This document shows positions 45,978 through 55,624 of a stretch of DNA of 64,000 nucleotides, one piece after another (the stretch's first letter is position 1; every line of letters begins with the position of its first letter). The notes below the pieces were generated by a model, which saw only the letters and a program-made list of their open reading frames with translations, did no database searches and had not been told where the DNA came from. The translations under genes were made by a program, and so were the position numbers. Origin of the DNA: Strigamia acuminata (lineage: Eukaryota > Arthropoda > Chilopoda > Geophilomorpha > Linotaeniidae). Where the stretch lies: NCBI GenBank assembly GCA_949358305.1, contig OX442318.1, forward strand, positions 8,232,501 to 8,296,500. Direction: 5' to 3'.

Positions 45978-47419
45978 ATTAGAACTTTTTCTCCAGTGAT
46001 GATACAAGACTTGTAGTAATCTTTTTATTGCCAATCTCTTGATGGACAAATGGTTTTCAGCCTTCATTCAATCTACAAATAGCTGAACACTCATCACAGG
46101 AGAAAAGTGCAGTTGGGCAACCCATCCATAAAAATTTGTGCTCATTTCAGCTCATTAGTCTCCTATATCCTATTATCAGTCATCTATGAATTGTTAATGT
46201 CACCTGTCATTTAACACTCCAAGATGCATTTATTCATAACACATATTTAGTGAACTAAATCTTAACTGGCAATGTACTCACCAAAATAAATGATTTCACC
46301 CCCAAGCCTCATTACAACAGAATAGAAAGGTTCATTCACTTGATATAATTATTAAATGTAAAAAAAAAAAAAAAATTGAAAAACAAATGTTTTTTTCTTC
46401 ACTCCTCTATTCATTTTGATTTTTTTCTGCTTTGTTCTTGGCTGTTATTATCTTGTGTGACAATAAAAACCACTTGCACTTCTAACTGCTAGTTTCCACA
46501 CTGCTGACTAAGTTATATACAGAATGTCATCCAACTCATTAAATTTTTAGGCTTAAAATCCTTTTTAAATAAAGGTGTTTAATGAAGCTAGAGATATGCA
46601 AAGATAATCTCTTTGAACAAGCTTATCAAAGCCCATCATTAGTAAATTCCAAACTTAAGGAAAATCAAAATGTCTCACTATGTCCTTGAAGGCTGAATTA
46701 TGGTTGCAGTAACCAGGCATTTAAATCAGAGACATTTCCCTGCACAACACATGGGGGAGCGTGAATAATGATGTCATTGCAGTTGTGTGTTGAAAGAGGG
46801 CATAAAAAAATCTTGATTTCTCATTTTCTAGTGCTGGTGAGTCAATGCAGATGTGACCACACAAATGTACATCTTCACATTCTATTTCTTTTTTCAAATT
46901 AAAATTCTCCATTATTTTTTTTCTTTCTCTCATTGAGCATTGGCTTTGGCAACATACACGAAACCGTGTGATATTCATATTGATTAAAGTTGTTGAGATT
47001 AAATTTAAAATGAAATTATTTTCCACGAATGCGATTCTAGATCTTGCTCTTGCATGACGTTTCGACACCTCCAACTAAGGTCAAAACACTGGGATTTCAT
47101 TCCACGACTGAATAACCTCATGCCAGCACTGGCAAGCATGATTTCCTGGTTCAAACTTTGAAATAAATATTTTCCAATACTTTCTGATCCTCGCTGGCGA
47201 TATGAACATGCAGCACGTGCGTGGCACAGACAGTGCGTGCACATTAACACTTGAATTGTTTGTTTTTAAATCCAGGAAAATGTATTGCCAGTTTTATTTG
47301 TTGAACAAATAAATTTTCATTTTTATTTTATAAATTTATTATTTTTATTAAGTTAATATTTGGGGTGTAACTCCTTGTAGGCTTATCGCTGTTGTAGGGC
47401 ACCCCCTCAACCGCTTATA
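45978..47419. other. No recognisable gene
   Basis: A poly-A run near 46361 and chance frames only. Confidence 0.4.
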
Positions 47420-47659
47420 GTCATTTTAGCAACGCTCATTTTAGCAATTTTTACCAAAAAAGTCCCATTTTAGCAAACATGTCATTTTAGCGACACAAAA
47501 ACCTAGGTTTTAGCGACAAGCCGGCTCGAAAAAGTGGTTTTCATCAAAAAACCAGTAAGGTTAGGCAAAACCCCCCCTTTGTTAGCCCTTCTTAGGAATT
47601 AAACCTAGGTTTTTGTGTCGCTAAAATGAAATCGCTAAAATAAAATCGCTAAAATGATG
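47420..47659. mobile_element. 240-bp hairpin MITE built of CATTTTAGCGA units
   Basis: Both arms consist of repeated CATTTTAGCRA motifs. Inside them, GACACAAAAACCTAGGTTTT is mirrored by AAACCTAGGTTTTTGTGTCG. TA lies at both outer edges (47418-47419 and 47660-47661). Confidence 0.7.
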
Positions 47660-47692
47660 TACAGCCCCCTCAATCCTATATTGAGTATTAAA

Positions 47693-47693
<1 letters not shown>

Positions 47694-47731
<38 letters not shown>
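47694..47731. repeat. (ATT)n microsatellite
   Basis: Perfect ATT repeat of about 38 bp. Confidence 0.97.
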
Positions 47732-48119
47732 AACGTCTATCTCAACGCTCACATTTAAGCGTGATAATAAAGCTTGGTTGATGACACAGATGGTGCAAAA
47801 ATATATAAAAACAACATCTAGCGATCTTCTTCAGTGGTGTGATTCTTAGACCTCACAGGGACACCTTATATCCCAAAGGTGGCTGCCTGAACATTCACCT
47901 GACGTGACAGTGGAGTAGAGAAAGTGTTTCTCCAAGACCCTAAGCAATCCGACAAAGTTTTACTCACTAGTGTCATGCATTGTGACATCCAGACGGTAGT
48001 CAATATTTAAAAAAGATCAAAGACCTCTCTTGTTTTTAGATATTCTCATGCCCTGTATGCGTAAGTATAAGCAGTGTGACTGTCATGGTCCAAAAAGTAG
48101 ATAACTTGTGTGGAGATTT
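47732..48119. other. No recognisable gene
   Basis: Nothing structured seen. Confidence 0.4.
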
Positions 48120-48572
48120 CAGCCAAGCAAGCCGCAATCTATGGGACGACGTTCTTAAGGACCCAACCTTGCATTTGCCCCGACAACTGGGATAACCACA
48201 GAAACTGGTAGTAGATGTTCAAGCCCTAGAAACAATATCTTAGTCCAGGAGTCGGCAATTAATTTTAAGTGGGGTCCGGATACTATTGAAAATTTTTATC
48301 GAGGTCCAGCAAAAAAACACTTAAAAACCTTACTAAAAACCTAAGAAAACGGAAAAAAACACTTAAAAACCAAATAAACCCCCTAATAAACACACACAAC
48401 CCAAAAAACACCAATAAAACCTAAAAAACATAAAAAAAAACAGGAACAACAAGAAAAAAACACCGAAAAAACCGAAGGAAAAACGTCCGTATCCGGACCG
48501 CGGTCCGCCTATTGCCGACTGCTGCCTTAGTCAGACGAGGACAAGAAACAACTGAAATTTCCAGCCGGCAGC
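48120..48572 (+). repeat. Rep-G copy 2, split by a hAT-type MITE
   Basis: AAGGACCCAACCTTGCATTT and CTAGAAACAATATCTTAGTC, and after the insertion CAGACGAGGACAAGAAACAA, align with Rep-G copies 1 and 3. Confidence 0.65.
48246..48524. mobile_element. 279-bp hAT-type MITE
   Basis: The ends CAGGAGTCGGCAAT and ATTGCCGACTGCTG are inverted, followed inward by mirrored GGTCCGGATAC and GTATCCGGACC. The flanks TCTTAGTC (48238-48245) and CCTTAGTC (48525-48532) form an 8-bp duplication with one mismatch. CAG ends and an 8-bp duplication define hAT. The interior is A-rich with repeated AACACTTAAAAACC. No transposase is present. Confidence 0.88.
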
Positions 48573-49447
48573 CCGAAGTCGCTTAATTTCCCTCCCCCAT
48601 CCGAAGAGCTCGTTAGGCCGAACAACTTTCTGAGACTCCTTCCAGAGAACCTTTTAACAATTTTCTTATTTTTGATATTACATTGCGGAATAATCAAGCT
48701 TTAATCCGTTTATCAACAACAAGTAGCAATCCATTCATCTGCATTATGTTTTTGGCAAGTCATGATTGGCGCAAACCAAGAGCTCCGGTTCACCGGTGTG
48801 GAGAAAGAATGACCGGATTTTTCTTTCAGTTGATGGGTCTAGAAGAATTGCATCTTCTGGCGGTTTTCAGCCAAAGAGGAGCAGAATTCCCTTTTTCGCC
48901 TGATTGCCAGCAGCTATAACTTGCTCTAACTTGTTTCCTCCTTAATGCATTCTAATGCTCCACCGCTAATGTGTGCCTCACTTTGGTTATCTTCGCCGTG
49001 GTCATTTTTCTTCTCTCGGTCGTTCCCACTCCAAACTTTAACAACTTGACCGATTACGGATTTTCGACTGCAAGAAATAAAAGCTCCATTTGCACATGTT
49101 GAACAAACCTCATAAATCTCAAAGATTCTGACAAAACTTTATTTAACCGAAAAAAGCAAATTCAGCAACTTCATATAGTCAAAGAACGCCGCATTCAGCT
49201 CCCAATAGCCTTCATAAATCACAATCACAAACAAAATATCAAAACCTTAAAGCATCTAAAACAGCGAAAAAACTATTTCCCATTTGCACATTCACTTTTA
49301 TGCATTAACCATGTCAAGGCCCAAACAATTCACTTAATAACCTCTCATCAACACAGAATATATTCCCTCGAGCATAAAATAAACATAATATCAAATTGTG
49401 TTTTGCTATCAAAAGTCAAAACAAAAAAATTAAAATTGAAATTGCAC
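48573..49447. other. No recognisable gene
   Basis: A 78-aa plus-strand frame at 48683 has no supporting signal. Confidence 0.35.
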
Positions 49448-49449
49448 TA

Positions 49450-49632
49450 CAGTCGAAACTCTTTATAACGAATCGCAAGAGATCCAAAAAATCGATTCGT
49501 TATAATGAGAATTTGTTATATCGAAATTTTTTAACACGGTGTTCTATGGCCAGCCAACCAAACCAGCCATTTTTAGTTATTTGTTATATCGATAATTCGT
49601 TGTGTCGCGATTCGTTTGAAGAGTTTCGACTG
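49450..49632. mobile_element. 183-bp pogo-like MITE, first of a pair
   Basis: It begins CAGTCGAAACTCTTTATAAC and ends GAGTTTCGACTG, with TA on both sides (49448-49449 and 49633-49634). Internal TTTAACACGGTGTTCTATGG is shared with its neighbour and with the copy at 25 kb. Confidence 0.85.
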
Positions 49633-49637
49633 TACTA

Positions 49638-49867
49638 CAGTCGAAACTCTTTATAACGAATCGCAAGGAACCGGAAAATCGGGGGCTTATGGGTATTACA
49701 GTGTACCTGAAAACTTGTTTGTTATAACGAATAATTCGTTATATCGAAATTCGTTATAACGAAAATATTTAACATGGTGTTCTATGGCTGGCCAACCAAG
49801 TCATTTTCAACAATTCGCTATAGCGATAATTCGTTATATCGCGATTCGTTATAAAGAGTTTCGACTG
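49638..49867. mobile_element. 230-bp pogo-like MITE, second of a pair
   Basis: Same ends as the element just upstream, with TA on both sides (49636-49637 and 49868-49869). Only TAC lies between the first element's end and this element's own TA, so the two sit almost end to end in the same orientation. Confidence 0.85.
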
Positions 49868-49869
49868 TA

Positions 49870-51117
49870 CTAACGTTGCACAGAGATTATTTCATTTTTA
49901 TTTTTGTTGATGTGGAGGATTTTGATTGAATTTTTTTTTTAAATTTGGATTCTATTATGTTTTGTTGTTGTTGTTTGTTACAGGGCTCGAAATGGAAAAT
50001 TTCACGAAGTGGAATGCCGCTTCCAAATTTCAACAAATATAATTCGTATTATTACAGAATCACAAGAAAAAGTCATCACGAAGTTATGGTGTTTAGAATC
50101 AAACATATGAATTTTCGGAAAGCAAATCCTGTTTGTTTGAGGTCAAACAAAATAAAACACGTTTATGGTGTAGCCAATCACAAACATCGCATATGAAATT
50201 TTGAAATCCTGTTAAATATCTTGAAGATTTCAGAATTCCAAAAAGATTTCATTAAAAATTTTGCTAAACTTTGCTACAATTTCCCCGAGACAAATAAAAC
50301 TTCAAAAATTCCAAGATTTTTGAGATTTCATGAGATTTCGTGGATTTCAAAATCCTAAATCTTGGCCCATACGAGCATTCACTAACCCCTAACCATAAGT
50401 TAGAGAAGAAAAGATGAAACCAGAAGACTGGTCACAATTGTGGCCAGTCTTAATTAAATTGCAGTTGAAATTTATAGCATTTTCCACATTGGTTCTTCCA
50501 AACTTTACCAGAGGGTTTGCCAAACTTAGCACCAAGCTCCAAAGCCACCAAGTGACACTAAGTGCATTCAAATCGGTTAAGCAAATACTTACAGTGTGCT
50601 TAAATGAATACCAATAAGTGAAATAATTAAAATAAATTAAATAAACAAAAAAAGACACTAATTTTTGTAAAAAGTTGTCTCAAGCATTTCAGAAATTATT
50701 GTGAGAGACTAGCATTTCTGTCCTGGCCTGCATAAATCCAGCACTTTTTAAAATGTTTACTTTAATCTACCAAATTTCTTCCATATCTCAATTTAAATTG
50801 CCTCGTTTTGCCTCTGCTCACTCACCTTATCTCTCAAAAGACACAAGAGAAATGGTGCAAAGCAAACAATTGCAAGTGGGAACACAAAACAGACGCAATT
50901 ACCATCAATTTCAAACTGATTTCTACACTTAAAGACATTTCCCATTTGTCTTATAATTCTCTCAATAAAGAGCTCAGATAAACTCAATAATAATAATGTG
51001 GAAAGGCAAACCAGCCAGTAAAAAGTGCACTTAAAAGAAAGGCGTTTAATACGTGCCACATTTTGATTTTGTCAATTAACACTCTGGTGTAAGTTAATTT
51101 TCTTCTCGTAAAATCAA
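49870..51117. other. No recognisable gene; one 28-bp palindrome
   Basis: AAGACTGGTCACAATTGTGG followed by CCAGTCTT (50424-50451) is a palindrome with one mismatched pair. The block TGCATTCAAATCGGTTAAGC at 50564 matches the one at 16316. Confidence 0.5.
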
Positions 51118-51240
51118 GGGTATTATTTGTAGGCCTATATTAAATAACGCATTTCGTAATACATTTTACAAAAAAAAAAACCAATAGCATGCAAAAATGT
51201 ATTAGAAAATCTATTCTCGCAAAACCCAATAAAGTTTCGG
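51118..51240 (-). repeat. Rep-A copy 8 (inverted), separated parts
   Basis: Minus-strand TTTTGCGAGAATAGATTTTC and CATTTTTGCATGCTATTGG identify Rep-A. A Rep-A end, CAATATAATTTCAATGTATT followed by TTTGAAT, lies at 51838-51868. The copy therefore appears to be split by about 590 bp of other sequence. Confidence 0.5.
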
Positions 51241-51339
51241 TTTTTACTTTGAATGCACCTATTGTTTTTAATTTGTACTTTTAATTGTTTTCCCTTTCAA
51301 GAACACAATCCAAGGCCTTTGGCCTGAAGGACCGCCAAT

Positions 51340-51545
51340 AATTCATTCTGCGCAGACCATTTTATTATTACAGTTGTTAATAAAGTAAATAAACAACAAC
51401 AAACTCTTTAATAAAAGTAATTTTCAGCATAATACCAAAATATTGTTGTTTATTTACTTTATTTCAGCATTATTAGGCCTAATATTAGGTTTAATACTGC
51501 TAAATAACAACTGGAATTAGAAAATCGTCTGCACAGAATGGCATA
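51340..51545. repeat. Rep-F copy 3 (partial)
   Basis: GTTTAATACTGCTAAATAAC, AACTGGAATTAGAAAATCGT and CTGCACAGAATGGCATAG match the middle of Rep-F. TAAAGTAAATAAACAACAAC is mirrored by TTGTTGTTTATTTACTTTAT, forming a local hairpin. Confidence 0.55.
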
Positions 51546-51875
51546 GTACTAATTTGATGGTGCTCTACAACTTTGTAATTGGAAATTTTGCTCTATCTCA
51601 ACCAGCTAACGAATTAGCAAATGAAAAGTGCATTGTTGCATGTCTGGCATGAAATTTGATTACACCATTGGATTCGTCATCCGTACTTTGCTATAGAATA
51701 GTCTGCTTGGTTTTTTAAAAAAGCATATACTTATTCTGGAAATTGACTGGGGCGTCTTAAACGAAACACCCTGTACACAAATATCAAATTATAGAAAAAT
51801 ACAAACTAAATCTCACATTAACATTATTTCACAATACGTTGCAATATAATTTCAATGTATTTTTGAATCTTGGGC

Positions 51876-52484
51876 TTGTTCTGAAATCTAAAACGCGAGT
51901 AAACAAACTTAAGTCATCATAATTATTATATGTGAAATTCAAGTAATAATTAAGTGAGTTTCTCATTTCTCCACGCCGAGCGGCATTAACAAAGTCATTC
52001 GGAACAGAGTTGAGGAGGACCCATTATGGATTCATCAATTTCCGAAAAAGGAATTTAATGGCGTCCATCTCTGCTTCATTAATTTGCATGAAAAATTCAA
52101 TTTACAAACTAATAATTTTCTTCCCATTCACATATGTAATTACTTTTCCGATTAACAGACTGGCAGTGAATTTCATTAAGTTGACAGAAAATGAGAAGAG
52201 GATGTGGCGTCAAAGCCTTTGGCAGTTTCATATTATTCCAACCCCAGTGACAAAAATTCTTCCTCAGACCATCACACCTAATAAATGCTGAGTTCAGAAG
52301 TCAGTGTGTCCTTCTGGTCAAGCTAATTTACAGAAATATGTTTGTCGAAACATTAATACAACCTAACTGTGTTACTAAGGTTCCTGGTCAACAATAGCAT
52401 ACACCTAAGGGCCCAAAAAGTCAAAACGAAAATAATAAATGCATTCAAATTGGTCTTAACCCCATTTTTACTTCAGGATATTAC
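51876..52484. other. No recognisable gene
   Basis: Nothing structured seen. Confidence 0.4.
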
Positions 52485-52487
52485 TAA

Positions 52488-52869
52488 GGGACCGTCCATA
52501 AACTTACGTACCGTAAAATTATTTTTTTTAGACCCCCCCCCATAAAACATTTTTTTTTATGTTACGTCACATTATTGACAACTCCCTCCCCATAAAACAA
52601 CCGGGTTCCATTTATTTGCACACTATTTTTCCTTATTTTTACACCAAAAAAAAAAATAAATTTTACACGACCCCGCTTTCTTTTTTCTACCTAACCTAAC
52701 CTAACCTAAACCAGTCCTTGATGAGTATGAATTTATTTTGTGTAGAAAAAATAGAAAAATAATGGTGATATTCAGAAATTTAGTGTAAAAAATAAGGGAA
52801 AATAGTGTACAAATAATTTAATCCCAAAACAACCTACAACAAAATTTATTACGTAATTTATGGACGGCC
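52488..52869. mobile_element. Rep-D copy 2 with nested inverted repeat
   Basis: It starts GGGACCGTCCATAAACTTAC after TAA and ends TAATTTATGGACGGCC, with the right terminus eroded. Inside, TTTATTTGCACACTATTTTT (from about 52609) is mirrored by AAAATAGTGTACAAATAATT (to about 52821). This marks a nested element with about 35-bp arms. Confidence 0.68.
52690..52709. repeat. (CCTAA)4, telomere-like
   Basis: Four CCTAA units, equivalent to TTAGG on the other strand. TTAGG is the usual arthropod telomere repeat, but four units inside a MITE may be coincidence. Confidence 0.6.
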
Positions 52870-52969
52870 AGTTACAGATCGTATAATTTTTGCTTAATCC
52901 ACCGTTTTTCATACGAGAGTAAATTGGGACCGACAAAAATATTACTCCATATTTTTTTTCCTTTAAAGA

Positions 52970-53230
52970 CTAGTTTACAATGCTGCGAATTGTTGTTTGC
53001 AATCAACAATAAAATTTCAAATTTGTCCCTAAAAAATTTCACGTAATTTCTTTGTTTACCCACTACATTTGGATCCAATCTCAATTATTATTTCACACTC
53101 TTCCAACAAAAAACTAATTGATTAAATTTGAACATAAAAATGAAATAGTAAAAAAATAAAATCATTTTCGTATATTTAATAAAAAAAAATTTTTGGTTTT
53201 GTATCAAAAATGACCAAAAATGAGTACTAA
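52970..53230. repeat. Rep-E end and piggyBac-like remnant
   Basis: AGTTTACAATGCTGCGAATT followed by GTTGTTTGCAATCAAC is a Rep-E left end. TTTGTTTACCCACTACATTT with CAATCTCAATTATTATTT resembles part of the truncated MITE at 38.7 kb. Confidence 0.45.
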
Positions 53231-53738
53231 AATGATTGTTTTTAGGTTAGTACTACAAAGATTAATTTAGGCCATTTATTTGCTTAATTTTAAGCAAAGG
53301 GTTATGTGACTTTTTCCCCTTAATCTATCTTAGGACATAATAATGAGATGTGCACATTTTTGGCATTCAGACCTCACTTAAATAGGGTTCAATAATAACT
53401 TCAGTTTTTCCTATATTTGGCTTTTTAATGATACTTATTATGAAGGCTTAAAAAATGTCAAAGAAAATTGCTTTCTTGTAGAATAGTGACACGTGCATCG
53501 AGTTATTTTCAGACAAATTTGCAGTAATAAACTCTTAATGAATGAAAAGAAAATCAAATAATTTATTTGGATTTGTCATAAAATTAATTTTGGATTGTTG
53601 CTCTTCATTAAGCAATTCAAACAGTTAATTATAGCAATCAAATAAAAAGTGAAATAAATAAAACCATTTAGTTAGCTGGCTTTGTCTCCAATACTTTTTT
53701 ATGGATCATTAGTTTGTTCAAATATCACACAAAAATGA
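53231..53738. other. Lectin upstream region, nothing specific
   Basis: AT-rich; no clear regulatory motif apart from the TATA box downstream. Confidence 0.35.
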
Positions 53739-53750
53739 TATATAAAAAGG
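53739..53750 (+). promoter_or_regulatory. TATA box of the lectin gene
   Basis: TATATAAAAAGG lies about 55 bp before the start codon. A cap site near 53770 would leave a 5' leader of about 30 nt. Confidence 0.65.
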
Positions 53751-53798
53751 ACTGGTAAATGCATCAACTTATTAGTTTCTACACTTCACTTTGACGCC

Positions 53799-55407
53799 AT
53801 GGCTGCTGTAAAACTGAATATTGGTAAGTTAACATTTCATAGTTTCTAAGTCTGAAAATGATTAGTTGGTAATTCAACTCGGTCACCATCAGTGCCGTTA
53901 TAAGACTTCGCGGCTCCCAAATCTATACATTGATAATAGTGGAGAATGCCCTTTGCCTTTTTGGGCTTACAAAGAGACCGCAGTAGTGTGTAATCCACAA
54001 TTGCTTAATTTTAAAAAAATTAAGTATTGTTATTATCTAAACAGTCAATACTTTCTTTATTTAAATGCACCTATCGCTCACATTGTTACAAACAGTTACA
54101 ACACACAGAATTCTTTACAGTGTGTTGTAACACTACTTTTTTATTTTTTGAGTAAAAAGGCCAATTTTATCATTACACTTGTGAATAGGCTGCTGGACAT
54201 GTGACATCATGAATAGCGAATTAATATGAGTAGTTATGATGTCACAGGTCACATGTCCAGCAGCCTTATCACCAAGTGTAATGATAAAATTGGCCTTTTT
54301 ACTCAAAAAATAAAAAAGTAGTCCTTAGCGGGTTTTTTTGCCAAACAATCCCATAATTCCACAATCAATGATGGCATGAGCTGTGATTGGCTGAGGGAAA
54401 AAGTCACGTTTTACCTGACGTTAAATTTAAGATTTAAAAGTAGCAATAATTAGTTTAACGTTAATCTTTTTTTTAAATTTATCATTTCAGTGGTCGTCAT
54501 TTTCTGTATGTTTGGTGTCGTTCCGACGCTTTCGTTTTGCCCAGCTGGTTCTATTGGAAAATGCACGAAATGCCCAAGTGGTTTCGAAAGGCTGGGCGGT
54601 TATTGTTACCATTTTTCAACAGACTCTGGTTCTTTTCTGGACGGAATTGCATATTGTAACAACTTAGGGTCAAGACTTCTTGACATTACTAGCAAATACG
54701 AATCTGAGAAAATTGATGAACGTATTACCCAATCAAGCGACGATAGTAAGACACACGGCTGGAAAATTGGTAGAATTTGTGCACAAAATATGCTAAAAAA
54801 ATTAATATTATTTATCTGGTTAAAAACAAATCGGGTTTTTTCTTTTTTTCCTTTTTTTGTGCACATTTTCTGTACAGTCGTGGCCAAAAAAAAACTTCCC
54901 TTTTGTTTAGCTGTTTTAAGTTTATCTATCATTATTTGCCCGGTCTATCTTTTAATACTGCTGTTAGGGTAAGCCGAGAGACCGAGTCAAGATTGACGTC
55001 ATTGAATCTCAATGGATTTTTATGCCACCTGGTAGATAAAATTAAAACAGTTAAACTGAAGGAAAGTTTTTTTTAGTCCACGACTGTACATATTCTCTGC
55101 TAGGGAGTAAAATAATAAAAGACTTTTTGTGTGATTACTTTCAGTGGCTCCTAATTTTTGGACTAGTGGTAATAATTTTTACCGAAAATCCGGAGAATAC
55201 AAGTTTATTTGGTTGTCCACAGGATTAGATTTTAGTTATACAAATTGGTGTCCGGGCGAACCAAACAACTCCGGTAATGCAGAGTTTTGTATTCATCTAG
55301 GTAAATTTTACGATGACAAAATTTGTTGGAATGACATTAATTGTAACGCCAAAGAGTCCAACATTGGTACAACACAACCGATTCGTTTTATTTGTAAAAC
55401 TATCTGA
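53799..55407 (+). CDS. Secreted C-type lectin, 3 exons, 180 aa
   Basis: Exons are 53799-53823, 54491-54745 and 55145-55407, joined in phase 1 at both introns. The start ATG sits in GCCATGG. Residues 1-24 form a signal peptide (MAAVKLNIVVVIFCMFGVVP) split by intron 1. A Cys-rich stretch (25-36) leads into one C-type lectin domain. The likely disulphides are C36-C47, C64-C177 and C142-C160. WTSG is at 99-102. EPN at 132-134, the mannose-type calcium and sugar motif, and WND at 155-157 complete the calcium site. C129 and C154 may form an extra bridge. Such proteins bind glycans outside the cell, often in immune recognition; that role here is inference. The exon 2 donor is ambiguous: GATA|GTAAGA (54745) fits family spacing best, but ATTG|GTAGAA 33 nt later also keeps frame. 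Confidence 0.9.
54095..54131. repeat. Small hairpin in intron 1
   Basis: GTTACAACACAC (54095-54106) and GTGTGTTGTAAC (54120-54131) are perfect inverse copies and abut the large inverted repeat that follows. Confidence 0.85.
54132..54322. mobile_element. 191-bp foldback element in intron 1
   Basis: The left arm starts ACTACTTTTTTATTTTTTGA and the right arm is its inverse, ending AAAAAAGTAGT. Arms are about 79 and 87 bp with a 25-bp loop and only small indels, so the RNA could form a long hairpin. No clear target duplication. Confidence 0.85.
54875..55086. mobile_element. 212-bp Tc1/mariner-type MITE in intron 2
   Basis: The ends CAGTCGTGGCCAAAAAAAAA and AAAAAACTAAA-style inverse finishing CCACGACTG are inverted, with TA on both sides (54873-54874 and 55087-55088). 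CAGT..TGGCC ends and a TA duplication are typical of Tc1-like elements. It occupies over half of intron 2. Confidence 0.85.
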
Positions 55408-55421
55408 GACTTGTAACCAGA

Positions 55422-55427
55422 AATAAA
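55422..55427 (+). terminator. Polyadenylation signal of the lectin gene
   Basis: AATAAA 15 nt after the stop codon, giving a very short 3' UTR. Confidence 0.75.
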
Positions 55428-55553
55428 TTAAAGACTATTATTGAATCTTACTTAAGCGTTTTCAATCTTTTACTACACTCACACACTAACATACAAATTC
55501 TGTCTTGTGATCATGGCGATTCATGGCCGAAAAGACACAAAATGACGTCATTT

Positions 55554-55624
55554 TGCGGGCAAATGGCGGCGGCATTGTACTTTGATGACTGTTAATATCG
55601 TTGTCGCCGCCATTTGCTCGCAAA
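55554..55624. repeat. GC-rich inverted repeat
   Basis: TTGCGGGCAAATGGCGGCGG is mirrored by CGCCGCCATTTGCTCGCAAA, with a 25-bp loop. It stands out from AT-rich surroundings and may be a remnant of a small MITE. Confidence 0.6.

Noticed and set aside
51767-51780. CACCCTGTA as a mariner-type right end
   Set aside because: No matching left end with TA was found within a plausible distance.
54490-54972. 160-aa continuous frame starting at the exon 2 acceptor
   Set aside because: It is exon 2 of the lectin read on into intron 2. The true coding sequence leaves at the 54745 donor.
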